A stretch of 64,000 nucleotides of DNA from Entomomonas moraniae (GTDB taxonomy: Bacteria; Pseudomonadota; Gammaproteobacteria; Pseudomonadales; Pseudomonadaceae), in contig NZ_CP029822.1 in the NCBI RefSeq assembly GCF_003991975.1, positions 2,629,648 to 2,693,647 on the forward strand. The letters run 5' to 3'. The notes below the pieces were generated by a model. It did not search any database. It saw only the letters and a program-made list of their open reading frames with translations, and had not been told where the DNA came from. Position 1 is the stretch's first letter. The number at the start of each line of letters is the position of its first letter. Of the stretch, positions 18,194 through 26,140 are shown in pieces. Made by a program: the position numbers and the translations under genes.

Positions 18194-21061
18194 TTATGGA
18201 TTGGTCACACCTTGGTTTAAAACATAGGGTTCTCGGCTAGGGGTGAAGTTTTCATTGTAAATAGCTCGTTTGCTGATGCGAATTTGGTCTAGGTAGCCTT
18301 TCATTGAGTAACCGTCTTTTCCGCTATTTCGTGTTCCAATGGCTAACTTTACGTCTTCGGGATAAAAAGCATAATCAATATTGTCGTTGATCGTGTGTTT
18401 TTTAACTCCATCCACAAAAATAGAAACCACACCATTTTTCTTCACAAAAGCAGCATGATGCCATTTATTATCACCTACATTCAGATTGTTAGGATATCCG
18501 TGGCTCATTCCCGTTTCACGCGATTGAAAGGCATGATAAACCAATACACCATTATAGCTATTGCCTGCTTGATAAATACTTAACGATGACCCTTGACTAG
18601 AAGTATTCATCATATCAATAAATAGATTGGCAACGTTGCCAGTGTTTGCTTTAAACCAAAACTCTATCGTAAAGTCTTCTTTACCAAATTGGAATTTATC
18701 AACAGGAGTTGTTAAATACGAGTTACCATCTAAATATAGCGCTTTACCTGTTACAGTGTCAGGATCATCTACAATTTGAGGATTACCTACTTTATTCCAC
18801 TTGGTGCCAGTCTCATCAGTAAAGTCATTAAACTGCAATAATGCAACATCTTTGCCTTTATAATTTTCTACTTCATGATTGTTGAGTTCAAAGCGTTCAT
18901 CATTAGGAGCGAAGTTTTCTGTATAAATAGCCTCTTTGCTGATACGAACTTGATCAATATAACCTTCTACGGTGCTTGATTCACCAACATTTCGCGCTCC
19001 AATTGTTAACTTTGTTGACTCTTTATCAAACTGATAGTTAATTGAATCATTTAAAGTGAGTCTCTTCACTCCATCATAGTAGACCGTTAGGACATTATTC
19101 TTTCTAACGTAAGCAATATGGTGCCATTGATCATCTAGTATATTTAAATTGTTCGGGTAGCCATGTACCATTCCAACACTTGCTGACTGATACGCATGAT
19201 AAACTAAAGCACCTTTTGGGCTGGAATTTGTCGCATAAATGCTAATGCTTGAGTCAGGGGTTGCCATATTCATCATATCAATAAAAACATAGGCTTCTCC
19301 TGATGAAGGTACCCTCGGTTTTACTTTTGCTCTAAACTCAATCGTAAAATCTCCTGTACCAAATTGGAACTTATCCATGGAGGTAGTTAAATAAGATTTA
19401 CCATCAAGGTATAAAGCTTTCCCCATCACAGCATCATCCACAATCTGTGGATTACCTATAGTTTGCCAGATATTGCCTGCCTCATCAGTAAAGTCATCAA
19501 ATTGCAATAGTGCCACATCTTGACCTTTGTTGATTTCACTCTGATCTTTAAAACCATTGGTATATTCAACTAGTCGTCCATTGCTATCGTATTGGAAGCT
19601 TTGTCTTTGTCCATTATTGTTGATTTCTATTGGTAAAGGTAAAGTGTTATGCCATTTAGTCGTGCTTTCATACCTTAAAACACTGCCGTCGAATTTACGT
19701 TTGGTTTGTAACCCACGGTCATTGTATTCGTAGTAGATAGTGGCATTGTTTTTGGTATTTTCTGAAACAACCAGTCCTTTCGCATTGTAGTTAAAGGATT
19801 GGCTTGTAGCGGTACAGGAGTTAATCGCTTGTCCCTCGATCTTTTTAATTTTCTTTTCTAAACGAATATCTTGGAACGTATAAAGTGCCGACTTACCCAA
19901 TGGATTGGTTACGCGAGTTTGGTTATTAGGCAGGTATTCAAAGGTGTATTTTTCTGCTCCTCCCGCATGTTCACTGCTAATGGCTTGCCCGTTATCATTG
20001 TATGTCCATGTGGCATAACGTATACCACGCTCATCTGTGATACCAGTTAATAGTTGAGGATGTTTGGTATTTTCATAGTGATAGGTTTGTTTATTGCCCT
20101 CTTTGGTAAAGCTAATCAGTCTATTTTGTGTATCGTAGCTGTAGATGATGGTACTTCCATTGCTGGCTGTGACATTAGTGATTAAGTTTTTAGCATTGTA
20201 AGTCAACGCTAAACTTCGGCCTTTTGTATCCTTTAAACTTATTAGTTGTTGGTTCGCGTTATAAATCAAAGTTACTGTAGGGACACCTGGTTTTTCATAA
20301 CTAATTAGCTGGCCTAGATGATTGTAAAGCTCTATTTCCCCTGTGGCTGTTTGTACTTTCCAACCTTGGTTATTGGTCAGTTTTGTGATGACTTCTGTAT
20401 CTTTGCTATCACTTTCCCAACGTCCGTTGCGAGGTGTAAAGATGATGCCTCGACCGTTATCGCGGTATAGTTTAATACGGCCTCTGGATTGGAGTTCTTT
20501 GATGTGCATTTGCCAGTTATGCTGCCATGCCAACCCCGTGGTGTCAGTGTCTAAGCGACTGCTCCAGTAGTTTCGAGTAAAGTTGAGTGCTGAATTAGGT
20601 AGCGTAATATCTGTAACGATTTCTACTTTTTGACCCGTAGCAATAAAGACTGGATTGCCCGCTATATCTGGACAGCTCTTTGGGTCATTTTGTGGATAAC
20701 ATTGCCCATCAGGATCTTTACCGCTATCTGGACAGTTTTCTTTTTTGGAATTAGGCTCAGGCGGCTCACAGGACATTTGCTTATAATCATAAACTTTTCC
20801 AGTAGGGCAGCTATCTCCTAATCTAAAAAAACCAAGTCCCCCAGGAGTATCACACCTTCCAGCTGATGTTCCATTCCAAGAAATTAGCCCGACTGGATCC
20901 ATATCCAGTATACCTGCGCCTTCGGAAGCACAAAGCTCTTCTGGACTACTAAAGGGTCCAACGAGAGATAGAGGATGATGATACCACCCATAATCTTCAC
21001 TCAGGGCTGTATTAGCACAAACAGCCAGTGTGAATGGTAGTATATAATGTTTTAGTTTCAT
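18194..21061 (-). CDS. Secreted Rhs-family protein with two LamG-like domains
   Basis: The start is taken at the ATG at 21059-21061, giving MKLKHYILPFTLAVCANTALSED, a clear signal peptide; an upstream ATG at 21118 would hide it. The mature protein has a Cys-rich N-terminus (to about residue 135), a DUF6531-type start of an Rhs shell (GNPVFIATGQKVE), and YD repeats to about residue 530. Two tandem ~200-residue concanavalin-like LamG domains follow (ALYLDGKSYLTT...DQWHHIAYV and ALYLDGNSYLTT...DNKWHHAAFV). It ends without the Rhs core or a toxin region. LamG domains bind sugars or proteins, so this could be an adhesive partner of the downstream Rhs protein. That is inference. Confidence 0.82.
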   Translation of the reverse strand: MKLKHYILPFTLAVCANTALSEDYGWYHHPLSLVGPFSSPEELCASEGAGILDMDPVGLISWNGTSAGRCDTPGGLGFFRLGDSCPTGKVYDYKQMSCEPPEPNSKKENCPDSGKDPDGQCYPQNDPKSCPDIAGNPVFIATGQKVEIVTDITLPNSALNFTRNYWSSRLDTDTTGLAWQHNWQMHIKELQSRGRIKLYRDNGRGIIFTPRNGRWESDSKDTEVITKLTNNQGWKVQTATGEIELYNHLGQLISYEKPGVPTVTLIYNANQQLISLKDTKGRSLALTYNAKNLITNVTASNGSTIIYSYDTQNRLISFTKEGNKQTYHYENTKHPQLLTGITDERGIRYATWTYNDNGQAISSEHAGGAEKYTFEYLPNNQTRVTNPLGKSALYTFQDIRLEKKIKKIEGQAINSCTATSQSFNYNAKGLVVSENTKNNATIYYEYNDRGLQTKRKFDGSVLRYESTTKWHNTLPLPIEINNNGQRQSFQYDSNGRLVEYTNGFKDQSEINKGQDVALLQFDDFTDEAGNIWQTIGNPQIVDDAVMGKALYLDGKSYLTTSMDKFQFGTGDFTIEFRAKVKPRVPSSGEAYVFIDMMNMATPDSSISIYATNSSPKGALVYHAYQSASVGMVHGYPNNLNILDDQWHHIAYVRKNNVLTVYYDGVKRLTLNDSINYQFDKESTKLTIGARNVGESSTVEGYIDQVRISKEAIYTENFAPNDERFELNNHEVENYKGKDVALLQFNDFTDETGTKWNKVGNPQIVDDPDTVTGKALYLDGNSYLTTPVDKFQFGKEDFTIEFWFKANTGNVANLFIDMMNTSSQGSSLSIYQAGNSYNGVLVYHAFQSRETGMSHGYPNNLNVGDNKWHHAAFVKKNGVVSIFVDGVKKHTINDNIDYAFYPEDVKLAIGTRNSGKDGYSMKGYLDQIRISKRAIYNENFTPSREPYVLNQGVTNP

Positions 21062-21137
21062 TGTATTTTTTACCTTTTTGCTTAAGTTGTTTTGCATAAA
21101 GGACTGGTGTGATAACACCGCATCTTTTTATGCCTAT

Positions 21138-21165
21138 AAAAAAACCGCCATTAGGCGGTTTTTTT
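21138..21165. terminator. Bidirectional rho-independent terminator
   Basis: The stem AAAAAACCGCC / GGCGGTTTTTT has an ATTA loop, with A- and T-runs on both sides. It separates the holin-like operon from the Rhs genes, so the Rhs genes have their own promoter between here and 21061. Confidence 0.85.
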
Positions 21166-21239
21166 GGTTGAGTGTATTACTGATTAATGATTGCTCATCC
21201 GTTGTTTTATCAGGAGGGATGATTTTCCTTTTTTTGATG

Positions 21240-21560
21240 CTATTGTTTATCCATTTTTTGATTGATTACTTTTAATAAGTTGTCTCGTAAAGTAGTGACG
21301 CCGAGAAAACCTATCGCTCCCCCAATGGTAACAGTTGCACTGCCCGGTAAGTGTAGCATTTCAACAATGCTACTTACGCACAAAGCCAGAGCACCGCACA
21401 GAAAGGCTTCGAGAAGTACTCTAAAGAGTTTCGTTTCTTGATCATCATAGAGCACTCTGAGACTAGCAATAATGGTCGCTAAAATCCCTCCTTGCCATGT
21501 TTGGTTGGTGATTAGTGCTGTATAAACGGATTGCCAAAAGTTAGGATCTTTGTCTGACAT
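21240..21560 (-). CDS. Lambda-type phage holin-like protein
   Basis: The 106-residue protein has the size and layout of the lambda/LydA holin family. A short N-terminal helix (QGGILATIIASLRVLYDD) is followed by two hydrophobic helices (FLCGALALCVSSIVEML and VTIGGAIGFLGVTTL) and a charged C-terminus. Holins form inner-membrane holes that release endolysin or other proteins. It overlaps the upstream unknown gene by 20 bp, so the two are translationally coupled. No phage genes or endolysin lie nearby. Its place next to two Sec-exported Rhs proteins suggests a release role, but that is inference. Confidence 0.7.
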   Translation of the reverse strand: MSDKDPNFWQSVYTALITNQTWQGGILATIIASLRVLYDDQETKLFRVLLEAFLCGALALCVSSIVEMLHLPGSATVTIGGAIGFLGVTTLRDNLLKVINQKMDKQ

Positions 21561-22155
21561 TGCTTCCTCTTTGATTTAGATTGTGTTTGGTTTCTTTTAT
21601 GATTTGTTCCACGGGGCTTAGGGCCTGTTGGTCTAATGCCTCACAAATACTCAACAATCGGCTGTACAATGGTTGCCAGAACACTTTCCATTCATTACTA
21701 ACAATAACTGTTTGTCCATAAGCTTGTAGTTGCTGATTAATCTTTTTTAATGTCTTAACCAGTTTTTTTTGTCCCATGATAAAACTACGATAATTATTGA
21801 TAGCCAGTAAAATGAGATAGTCTAATACTGTTTGCTGCTCTGAGTCAGAAACTATCGGTGCTTGCTGGTTATAAATACATTTAACCAGTTGATGAGCGAC
21901 TTTAAGATCACGGCTGGTAGACAACGGTGAATAAAGATAGTGTCCGAAACTTTGTAAGGTTTTAGGTAACTTGGAAATTGCCTGCTGTACTTTACCCGCT
22001 AAACAGTTGTGTATGAGTTGATAGTCATGATGGTGTTTTAATGCTTTGCAAGGATAATGACTAAAAGCTAATACTTGCTCCCCCCAAACATTAGCTGACT
22101 TTATCTGTGGATAATAAGCATCATGCCATGCCTGCCGACTATGTTGTAACTTCAT
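21541..22155 (-). CDS. Unknown protein coupled to holin-like gene
   Basis: The 204-residue, mostly helical, basic soluble protein has no signal peptide. It contains the pattern LPKTLQSFGHYLYSPLST near residues 63-80 and many His and Gln residues. I do not recognise a domain, and no lysozyme or amidase motif is visible, so it is not an obvious endolysin. It is the first gene of a two-gene unit with the holin-like protein, ending 20 bp inside it. The unit sits between the tniQ/173-aa module and the Rhs genes, which suggests it belongs to the Rhs cargo. Confidence 0.65.
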   Translation of the reverse strand: MKLQHSRQAWHDAYYPQIKSANVWGEQVLAFSHYPCKALKHHHDYQLIHNCLAGKVQQAISKLPKTLQSFGHYLYSPLSTSRDLKVAHQLVKCIYNQQAPIVSDSEQQTVLDYLILLAINNYRSFIMGQKKLVKTLKKINQQLQAYGQTVIVSNEWKVFWQPLYSRLLSICEALDQQALSPVEQIIKETKHNLNQRGSNVRQRS

Positions 22156-22740
22156 TTTATACCCATACTTCTGTCATGATGGGAAAATATTAACTTTTTT
22201 TATTGGAAGGTTATTTTGGCTTGAGCAAGAACTTTTAGACGCTATGAATTAATTCGATGATATAACGGTTTTTGATTATTTAAAATCTCTTATTACCACA
22301 AAATGATGAGGTAATACTGGAAGTATTTTGAGAGATTTATTTTAGGGAGTTAGAGAATATTGTGAGCTAATTAATTATTAGCTGAATTGTCTGCTATTGG
22401 CACTGAACCGATTGCAAGATACAATTGTATTCATATTGGGCTGTATGTATCCCTTGAAGATAAAAATTAAAATAAGAATAACACTAAATATTAATAATAC
22501 TCCCATTAGCTTAATACTATTAGGTAGTGTAGAAACATAGATAATCCATAATTGCTGATACAACATACAATATAATATCTACAAGAAAACAATATTCACT
22601 GAAAATATTTACATTGCTTTTCTCTGGTTACACATACGAATTAACACTTTCTAGAAAAGTGAGAATCTCAGACGTTTTGTTCATATATACATTGTCCTAG
22701 TTATCAATCCCTATTCAATTTTATTTATTTTATCATGCTA
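22156..22740. other. Intergenic stretch upstream of the holin unit
   Basis: This 585-bp AT-rich stretch lies between the 173-aa gene and the holin operon. It holds one small hydrophobic frame (22378-22566) and otherwise nothing I can assign. The 1216-bp repeat begins at its right edge (22741). Promoters for the leftward holin operon should lie here, but none stands out. Confidence 0.4.
22378..22566 (-). CDS. Small hydrophobic ORF (uncertain)
   Basis: The frame encodes 62 residues with one membrane helix (LMGVLLIFSVILILIFIF) after a short N-terminus, and a polar Asn/Ser-rich tail. No clear ribosome site is seen before the ATG. AT-rich non-coding DNA often gives such frames, so it may not be expressed. 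If real, it would be a single-pass membrane peptide within the element 2 cargo. Confidence 0.25.
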   Translation of the reverse strand: MLYQQLWIIYVSTLPNSIKLMGVLLIFSVILILIFIFKGYIQPNMNTIVSCNRFSANSRQFS

Positions 22741-23956
22741 TTATTTATAGCTTCGTTTTCCTTTGAAATAAATCCTCTTCAGTAGCCAAATCATAACCAA
22801 TAAATATAGATTCTTTAACTTTCTTAAACTCCCCAGTAAAAGGCAAATAAACTAATATCATCCATTCATCACCTTCTTTTTCTGCTGCATAGGGATGGTA
22901 GATTTCGCCAGACTCATCTACTCTATTAATACGAAACAGTCTTTTATGAGGGTAATCACTAAACTGATGTCGTATATCCATCATTTTCCAAACAACTTCA
23001 GCAGAAAAACTTGGATGATTTGATTTAATATGGTTTTCTAATCTTTCTGTTATGTGTTCTTCCTCATTTCTGAAACACATTTCCATTTCTTCTTCATCAA
23101 ATACAACTTCTTTAACGGCATATGGAGGGCCTTTAAACCAATTTTTATCTAGTTTAGGGTCTAATTCAATAGCTAGGATAGTTCTTATCCCAACATCAGT
23201 GCATAACCAACATTGTCCTGTTGTTGTATAAAATTTACTTCCTATCTCAAAACTTGCATTCTTCATCTATAGTTATCTTGAAATATTTTTATCTAATTAC
23301 AATAATTATCAATTACACAATATCCTTTAATATTATTATTTCTTTTAATGACTCTCTAGAAAACACTTTAAGCCTAAGCTTTTTATCACTCAAGTGATCA
23401 ATAGGATAAATTTCTTTTTTTGCTAAATACGTTATTAACGTACGAGAGGTTATTCTAATAGCTTTAGCTATCTCTGATAAAAAAACATATTCTTTAGTAA
23501 ATAACTCTAAAAATGTTTCTGATACGAATCTTTTTTTACTGTTGTTATCCAGTTGACAGGTTATTAAACCTATATTCACTAATTGATAAGCAATTTCTTG
23601 ATTGATATTAAGAAGCTTTGCTACTTGAGGGATGGTTAAGTAGTCTTTCATATCATCATTATCAACAATCCATTGTTTTAGTTGTTCACGCGAAACTCTA
23701 AGTGATTTGATATTTTTATAGTTGTCACGTTGTATCGTGACAGAAATAAAACCTTCTTTAATACTTTCTAGTAGTTTAGGTAAAGCAGGTCTTACGCTCC
23801 CTCCTACTACTTTCATTGCCTCAGCAATAGTGACAGCTTCTTCTTGTATAGGGGTTTTATTTTTAAATAAACAACGTAAATAGTGTTCAATACTTTCTTT
23901 TGAGAACTGCCATTTTATAAAATCATAACCCGGCCTTTTAGCTTCAGGAAAATGAT
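22741..23956. repeat. 1216-bp exact direct repeat, copy B
   Basis: This stretch is the same as 10669-11884. In this copy the repeat covers the whole 173-aa gene and the last ~214 codons of the intact tniQ, making the functional copy the likely source of the sequence. Confidence 0.95.
22745..23266 (-). CDS. Conserved hypothetical protein downstream of tniQ (copy B)
   Basis: This 173-residue protein is identical to the one at 10673-11194. Here it lies 46 bp after the stop of the intact tniQ, in the same direction, so it is probably the last gene of the tnsABC-tniQ operon. No motif gives a function. It could be an accessory factor of transposition or a defence or regulatory gene; keeping both copies identical argues that the region matters, or that conversion is recent. 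Confidence 0.75.
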   Translation of the reverse strand: MKNASFEIGSKFYTTTGQCWLCTDVGIRTILAIELDPKLDKNWFKGPPYAVKEVVFDEEEMEMCFRNEEEHITERLENHIKSNHPSFSAEVVWKMMDIRHQFSDYPHKRLFRINRVDESGEIYHPYAAEKEGDEWMILVYLPFTGEFKKVKESIFIGYDLATEEDLFQRKTKL

Positions 23957-25184
23957 TTGAGCCTATTATCTGACTAAATTGTTTTTTAGTGAGGCCTAAT
24001 CTTTGTTGTGCCTCTGTAAAATTGACAATGTTACGCAACTTATGTAATTGCATCTTTATTGATTCTGCATGCACCAAGGTAAATATTCTATTTTCTTTTT
24101 TACTAATTGAACTAATCACTAACTTTTCTTTTATTGCTTTTTTAAGCAGTGTTGGCGAAATAGAGTACTCTTGCGTAGCTTGTTTAATTGGTATCCAATT
24201 ATAATTATCTGCAAATTTCTCATTATAAAAAACATTTCGCTTAGTAATCTGCCATTGCCAGTAACAACTAATAAATTTTTCAATAATTTCTCTAAAGATG
24301 CGGTATTGAGGTGTATTAAACTGATTATAAAAATCCCTATAGAACTTAACGAAGACAGGTTTATATTTTACTACGCTTTGGTTTGTTTTATCGAACTGAT
24401 TGAGTTTGTAAAGAAATCGCCAAAAGCCTAATCCTTTAGATAATAAAATACTAGCTAACTCCTCAAGCAAAGGCTTTAGTTCTTTTATCTTATAATGCTT
24501 AGAGTAACTTCTCCCTTCTAGTTTCGGAACACTATGGGGCCATTTGATTAGAAATAAAAATAACTCTATTCTTTCTTGAAGCGTTATTTTTGCTTTGTTT
24601 GCTAATAAGCTATAAGTGCTTTCAGGTTTAGATAAATATCCACTTAATAAATACTGTTGTAATAAATAAAGTTCCCTTGGTATTTCTTCTGTTATCGCTT
24701 GATTTTTTGACACCAGATGACCATTTTTACAGGGGCAATAAAGGTTCGTTTTACTTTGGATTATTTCACCACACTGTGGACAACTATCTATTAGCCAGAC
24801 TTTATGTTTTAAGCAAGCAAACGATGATTTTAGTTGCCAGATCATCCGATAGTATCTATTTTCTCTTAAACACAGTGGACAATACCTGAGTCCATTATTG
24901 ACTAAGTTATTAGTCGGCAGCGAACAGAGCTCTTTGATTTTCTCTAAATAGTGAAAGCCTGTCCAAGGGAAGTTAACCAATAGCTGAAACGTTTTATTAT
25001 AGTTGAGTAAGCCTCCTTTATAGCCACCGCTCTCAGTTCTTATTAACCAACTAGCAGAATTATAACTATTCGCTTCTGCTAAGCGTAGAAGGTAGCTTGT
25101 GGGTGACTCATCTTCATAAGCTATAAAAGTTATAAGGGGTTTGTACAAACTAAGCTCTTTAGATTCATTACGTCTTCTCATCAC
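23313..25184 (-). CDS. tniQ: TnsD/TniQ-type target selector with tandem C-terminal HTH modules
   Basis: The 623-residue protein has a TniQ N-terminus (FIAYEDESPTSYLLRLAEAN). A zinc-finger region follows, with C102, C105, C124, H127, C135 and C138 (YCPLC ... CLKH ... CPQC) and a further C-x-C at 150-152. From about residue 331 to the end come roughly five 50-65-residue winged-helix-like modules, starting near 331 (IPIKQATQEY), 391 (FTEAQQRLGL), 451 (VTIAEAMKVV), 515 (LTIPQVAKLL) and 563 (FLSEIAKAIR). TnsD/TniQ proteins bind the target site and recruit TnsC. The start overlaps the tnsC stop by 4 bp. Given the insertion point, it probably recognises the gyrB 3' end. Confidence 0.9.
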   Translation of the reverse strand: MMRRRNESKELSLYKPLITFIAYEDESPTSYLLRLAEANSYNSASWLIRTESGGYKGGLLNYNKTFQLLVNFPWTGFHYLEKIKELCSLPTNNLVNNGLRYCPLCLRENRYYRMIWQLKSSFACLKHKVWLIDSCPQCGEIIQSKTNLYCPCKNGHLVSKNQAITEEIPRELYLLQQYLLSGYLSKPESTYSLLANKAKITLQERIELFLFLIKWPHSVPKLEGRSYSKHYKIKELKPLLEELASILLSKGLGFWRFLYKLNQFDKTNQSVVKYKPVFVKFYRDFYNQFNTPQYRIFREIIEKFISCYWQWQITKRNVFYNEKFADNYNWIPIKQATQEYSISPTLLKKAIKEKLVISSISKKENRIFTLVHAESIKMQLHKLRNIVNFTEAQQRLGLTKKQFSQIIGSNHFPEAKRPGYDFIKWQFSKESIEHYLRCLFKNKTPIQEEAVTIAEAMKVVGGSVRPALPKLLESIKEGFISVTIQRDNYKNIKSLRVSREQLKQWIVDNDDMKDYLTIPQVAKLLNINQEIAYQLVNIGLITCQLDNNSKKRFVSETFLELFTKEYVFLSEIAKAIRITSRTLITYLAKKEIYPIDHLSDKKLRLKVFSRESLKEIIILKDIV

Positions 25185-26140
25185 TTAACCTCAAGGATAT
25201 TTATACTCGCCTTATGAAAAGGCATCCCTCTTTTATCCAGCCGTTGCCATTTAAAGGCATTATTAAATGGGTTAAGATGGCCGATACCATGTACCCAAAT
25301 ACGCTTGGTAAAGGCTACTTCTAGGCAGTATTGGTCTATGCCAAGTAAGTTGTTTTCATAAGCTACTTCATAAGCACCTAATAATAGTTTGACGATATAA
25401 TCGATGATGCCGTTGGTAGCAAAATGAATACACCTGATAAGGGATTTATCGGTTAGTTCGAGAGGTTTAGGCAGTGCTATTTCTTGATCTATTTTTTTAA
25501 GAATTCCTATAAAATATTGCCAGTCTGCTACTTCATCTAAGGCGAAAGGCTTTAAATCAATCCGTCGACTAAACCTTCGCCTAAGTTGCTCATTGACTTG
25601 TAAAATTTGCTCACTTCGCTCTAGTCCCATTAACACTGTTGATACCTTGGTTTTATCAATAACGGTTTTAAGCCAATCAGCCACCTTTAACGTATTATGG
25701 GTTTTACCTTGATCAATAAAATGTTGTAGCTCATCAAAGACGACGAGTTTGACATGGCACTGTTTGAATAATACCTCGATTCGATTCGTTTTATCGATGG
25801 CTGATCCTTTTGAAAACAGTGGATCGCCCAATTTCACTAACACGGCTTCTGCTAGATTTTTAACAGTTGGCATTGCCGGTGTTCCAATCACAAGAACCGA
25901 GATAATTGTATTGCCTGATTGTTCAATACGCGGATGGGCTTTTTCCAGTTCTTGCGTTAAAGTAGATTTGCCGGTACCTGCTCCCCCTACACAAACAAGA
26001 TGTTGAGGAATACCAACCTGACAATTCATGTTATACGCTGTAATTATCTGCTGATACGCTTGCTCAAACTGAGGATGCCTAATCACCAGCTGTTTTACCC
26101 TTGCGATGGTGTTAAACAGATTACATGCTTGATCTTTCAT
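25181..26140 (-). CDS. tnsC: TnsC-type AAA+ transposition regulator
   Basis: The 319-residue ATPase has Walker A GGAGTGKST near residue 55, Walker B KLVVFDELQHF near residue 133, and an arginine-rich segment (LRRRFSRRIDL) near residue 190. TnsC couples the target-bound TniQ to the TnsAB transposase and mediates target immunity. Its start overlaps the tnsB stop by 1 bp and its stop overlaps the tniQ start, so the four core genes are translationally coupled. Length is typical of the shorter TnsC class in TniQ-dependent elements. No damage is seen. Confidence 0.92.
   Translation of the reverse strand: MKDQACNLFNTIARVKQLVIRHPQFEQAYQQIITAYNMNCQVGIPQHLVCVGGAGTGKSTLTQELEKAHPRIEQSGNTIISVLVIGTPAMPTVKNLAEAVLVKLGDPLFSKGSAIDKTNRIEVLFKQCHVKLVVFDELQHFIDQGKTHNTLKVADWLKTVIDKTKVSTVLMGLERSEQILQVNEQLRRRFSRRIDLKPFALDEVADWQYFIGILKKIDQEIALPKPLELTDKSLIRCIHFATNGIIDYIVKLLLGAYEVAYENNLLGIDQYCLEVAFTKRIWVHGIGHLNPFNNAFKWQRLDKRGMPFHKASINILEVK

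Noticed and set aside
21240-22155. A prophage remnant because of the holin-like gene
   Set aside because: No other phage genes, integrase or attachment sites lie nearby; the pair is inside the transposon next to Rhs genes.
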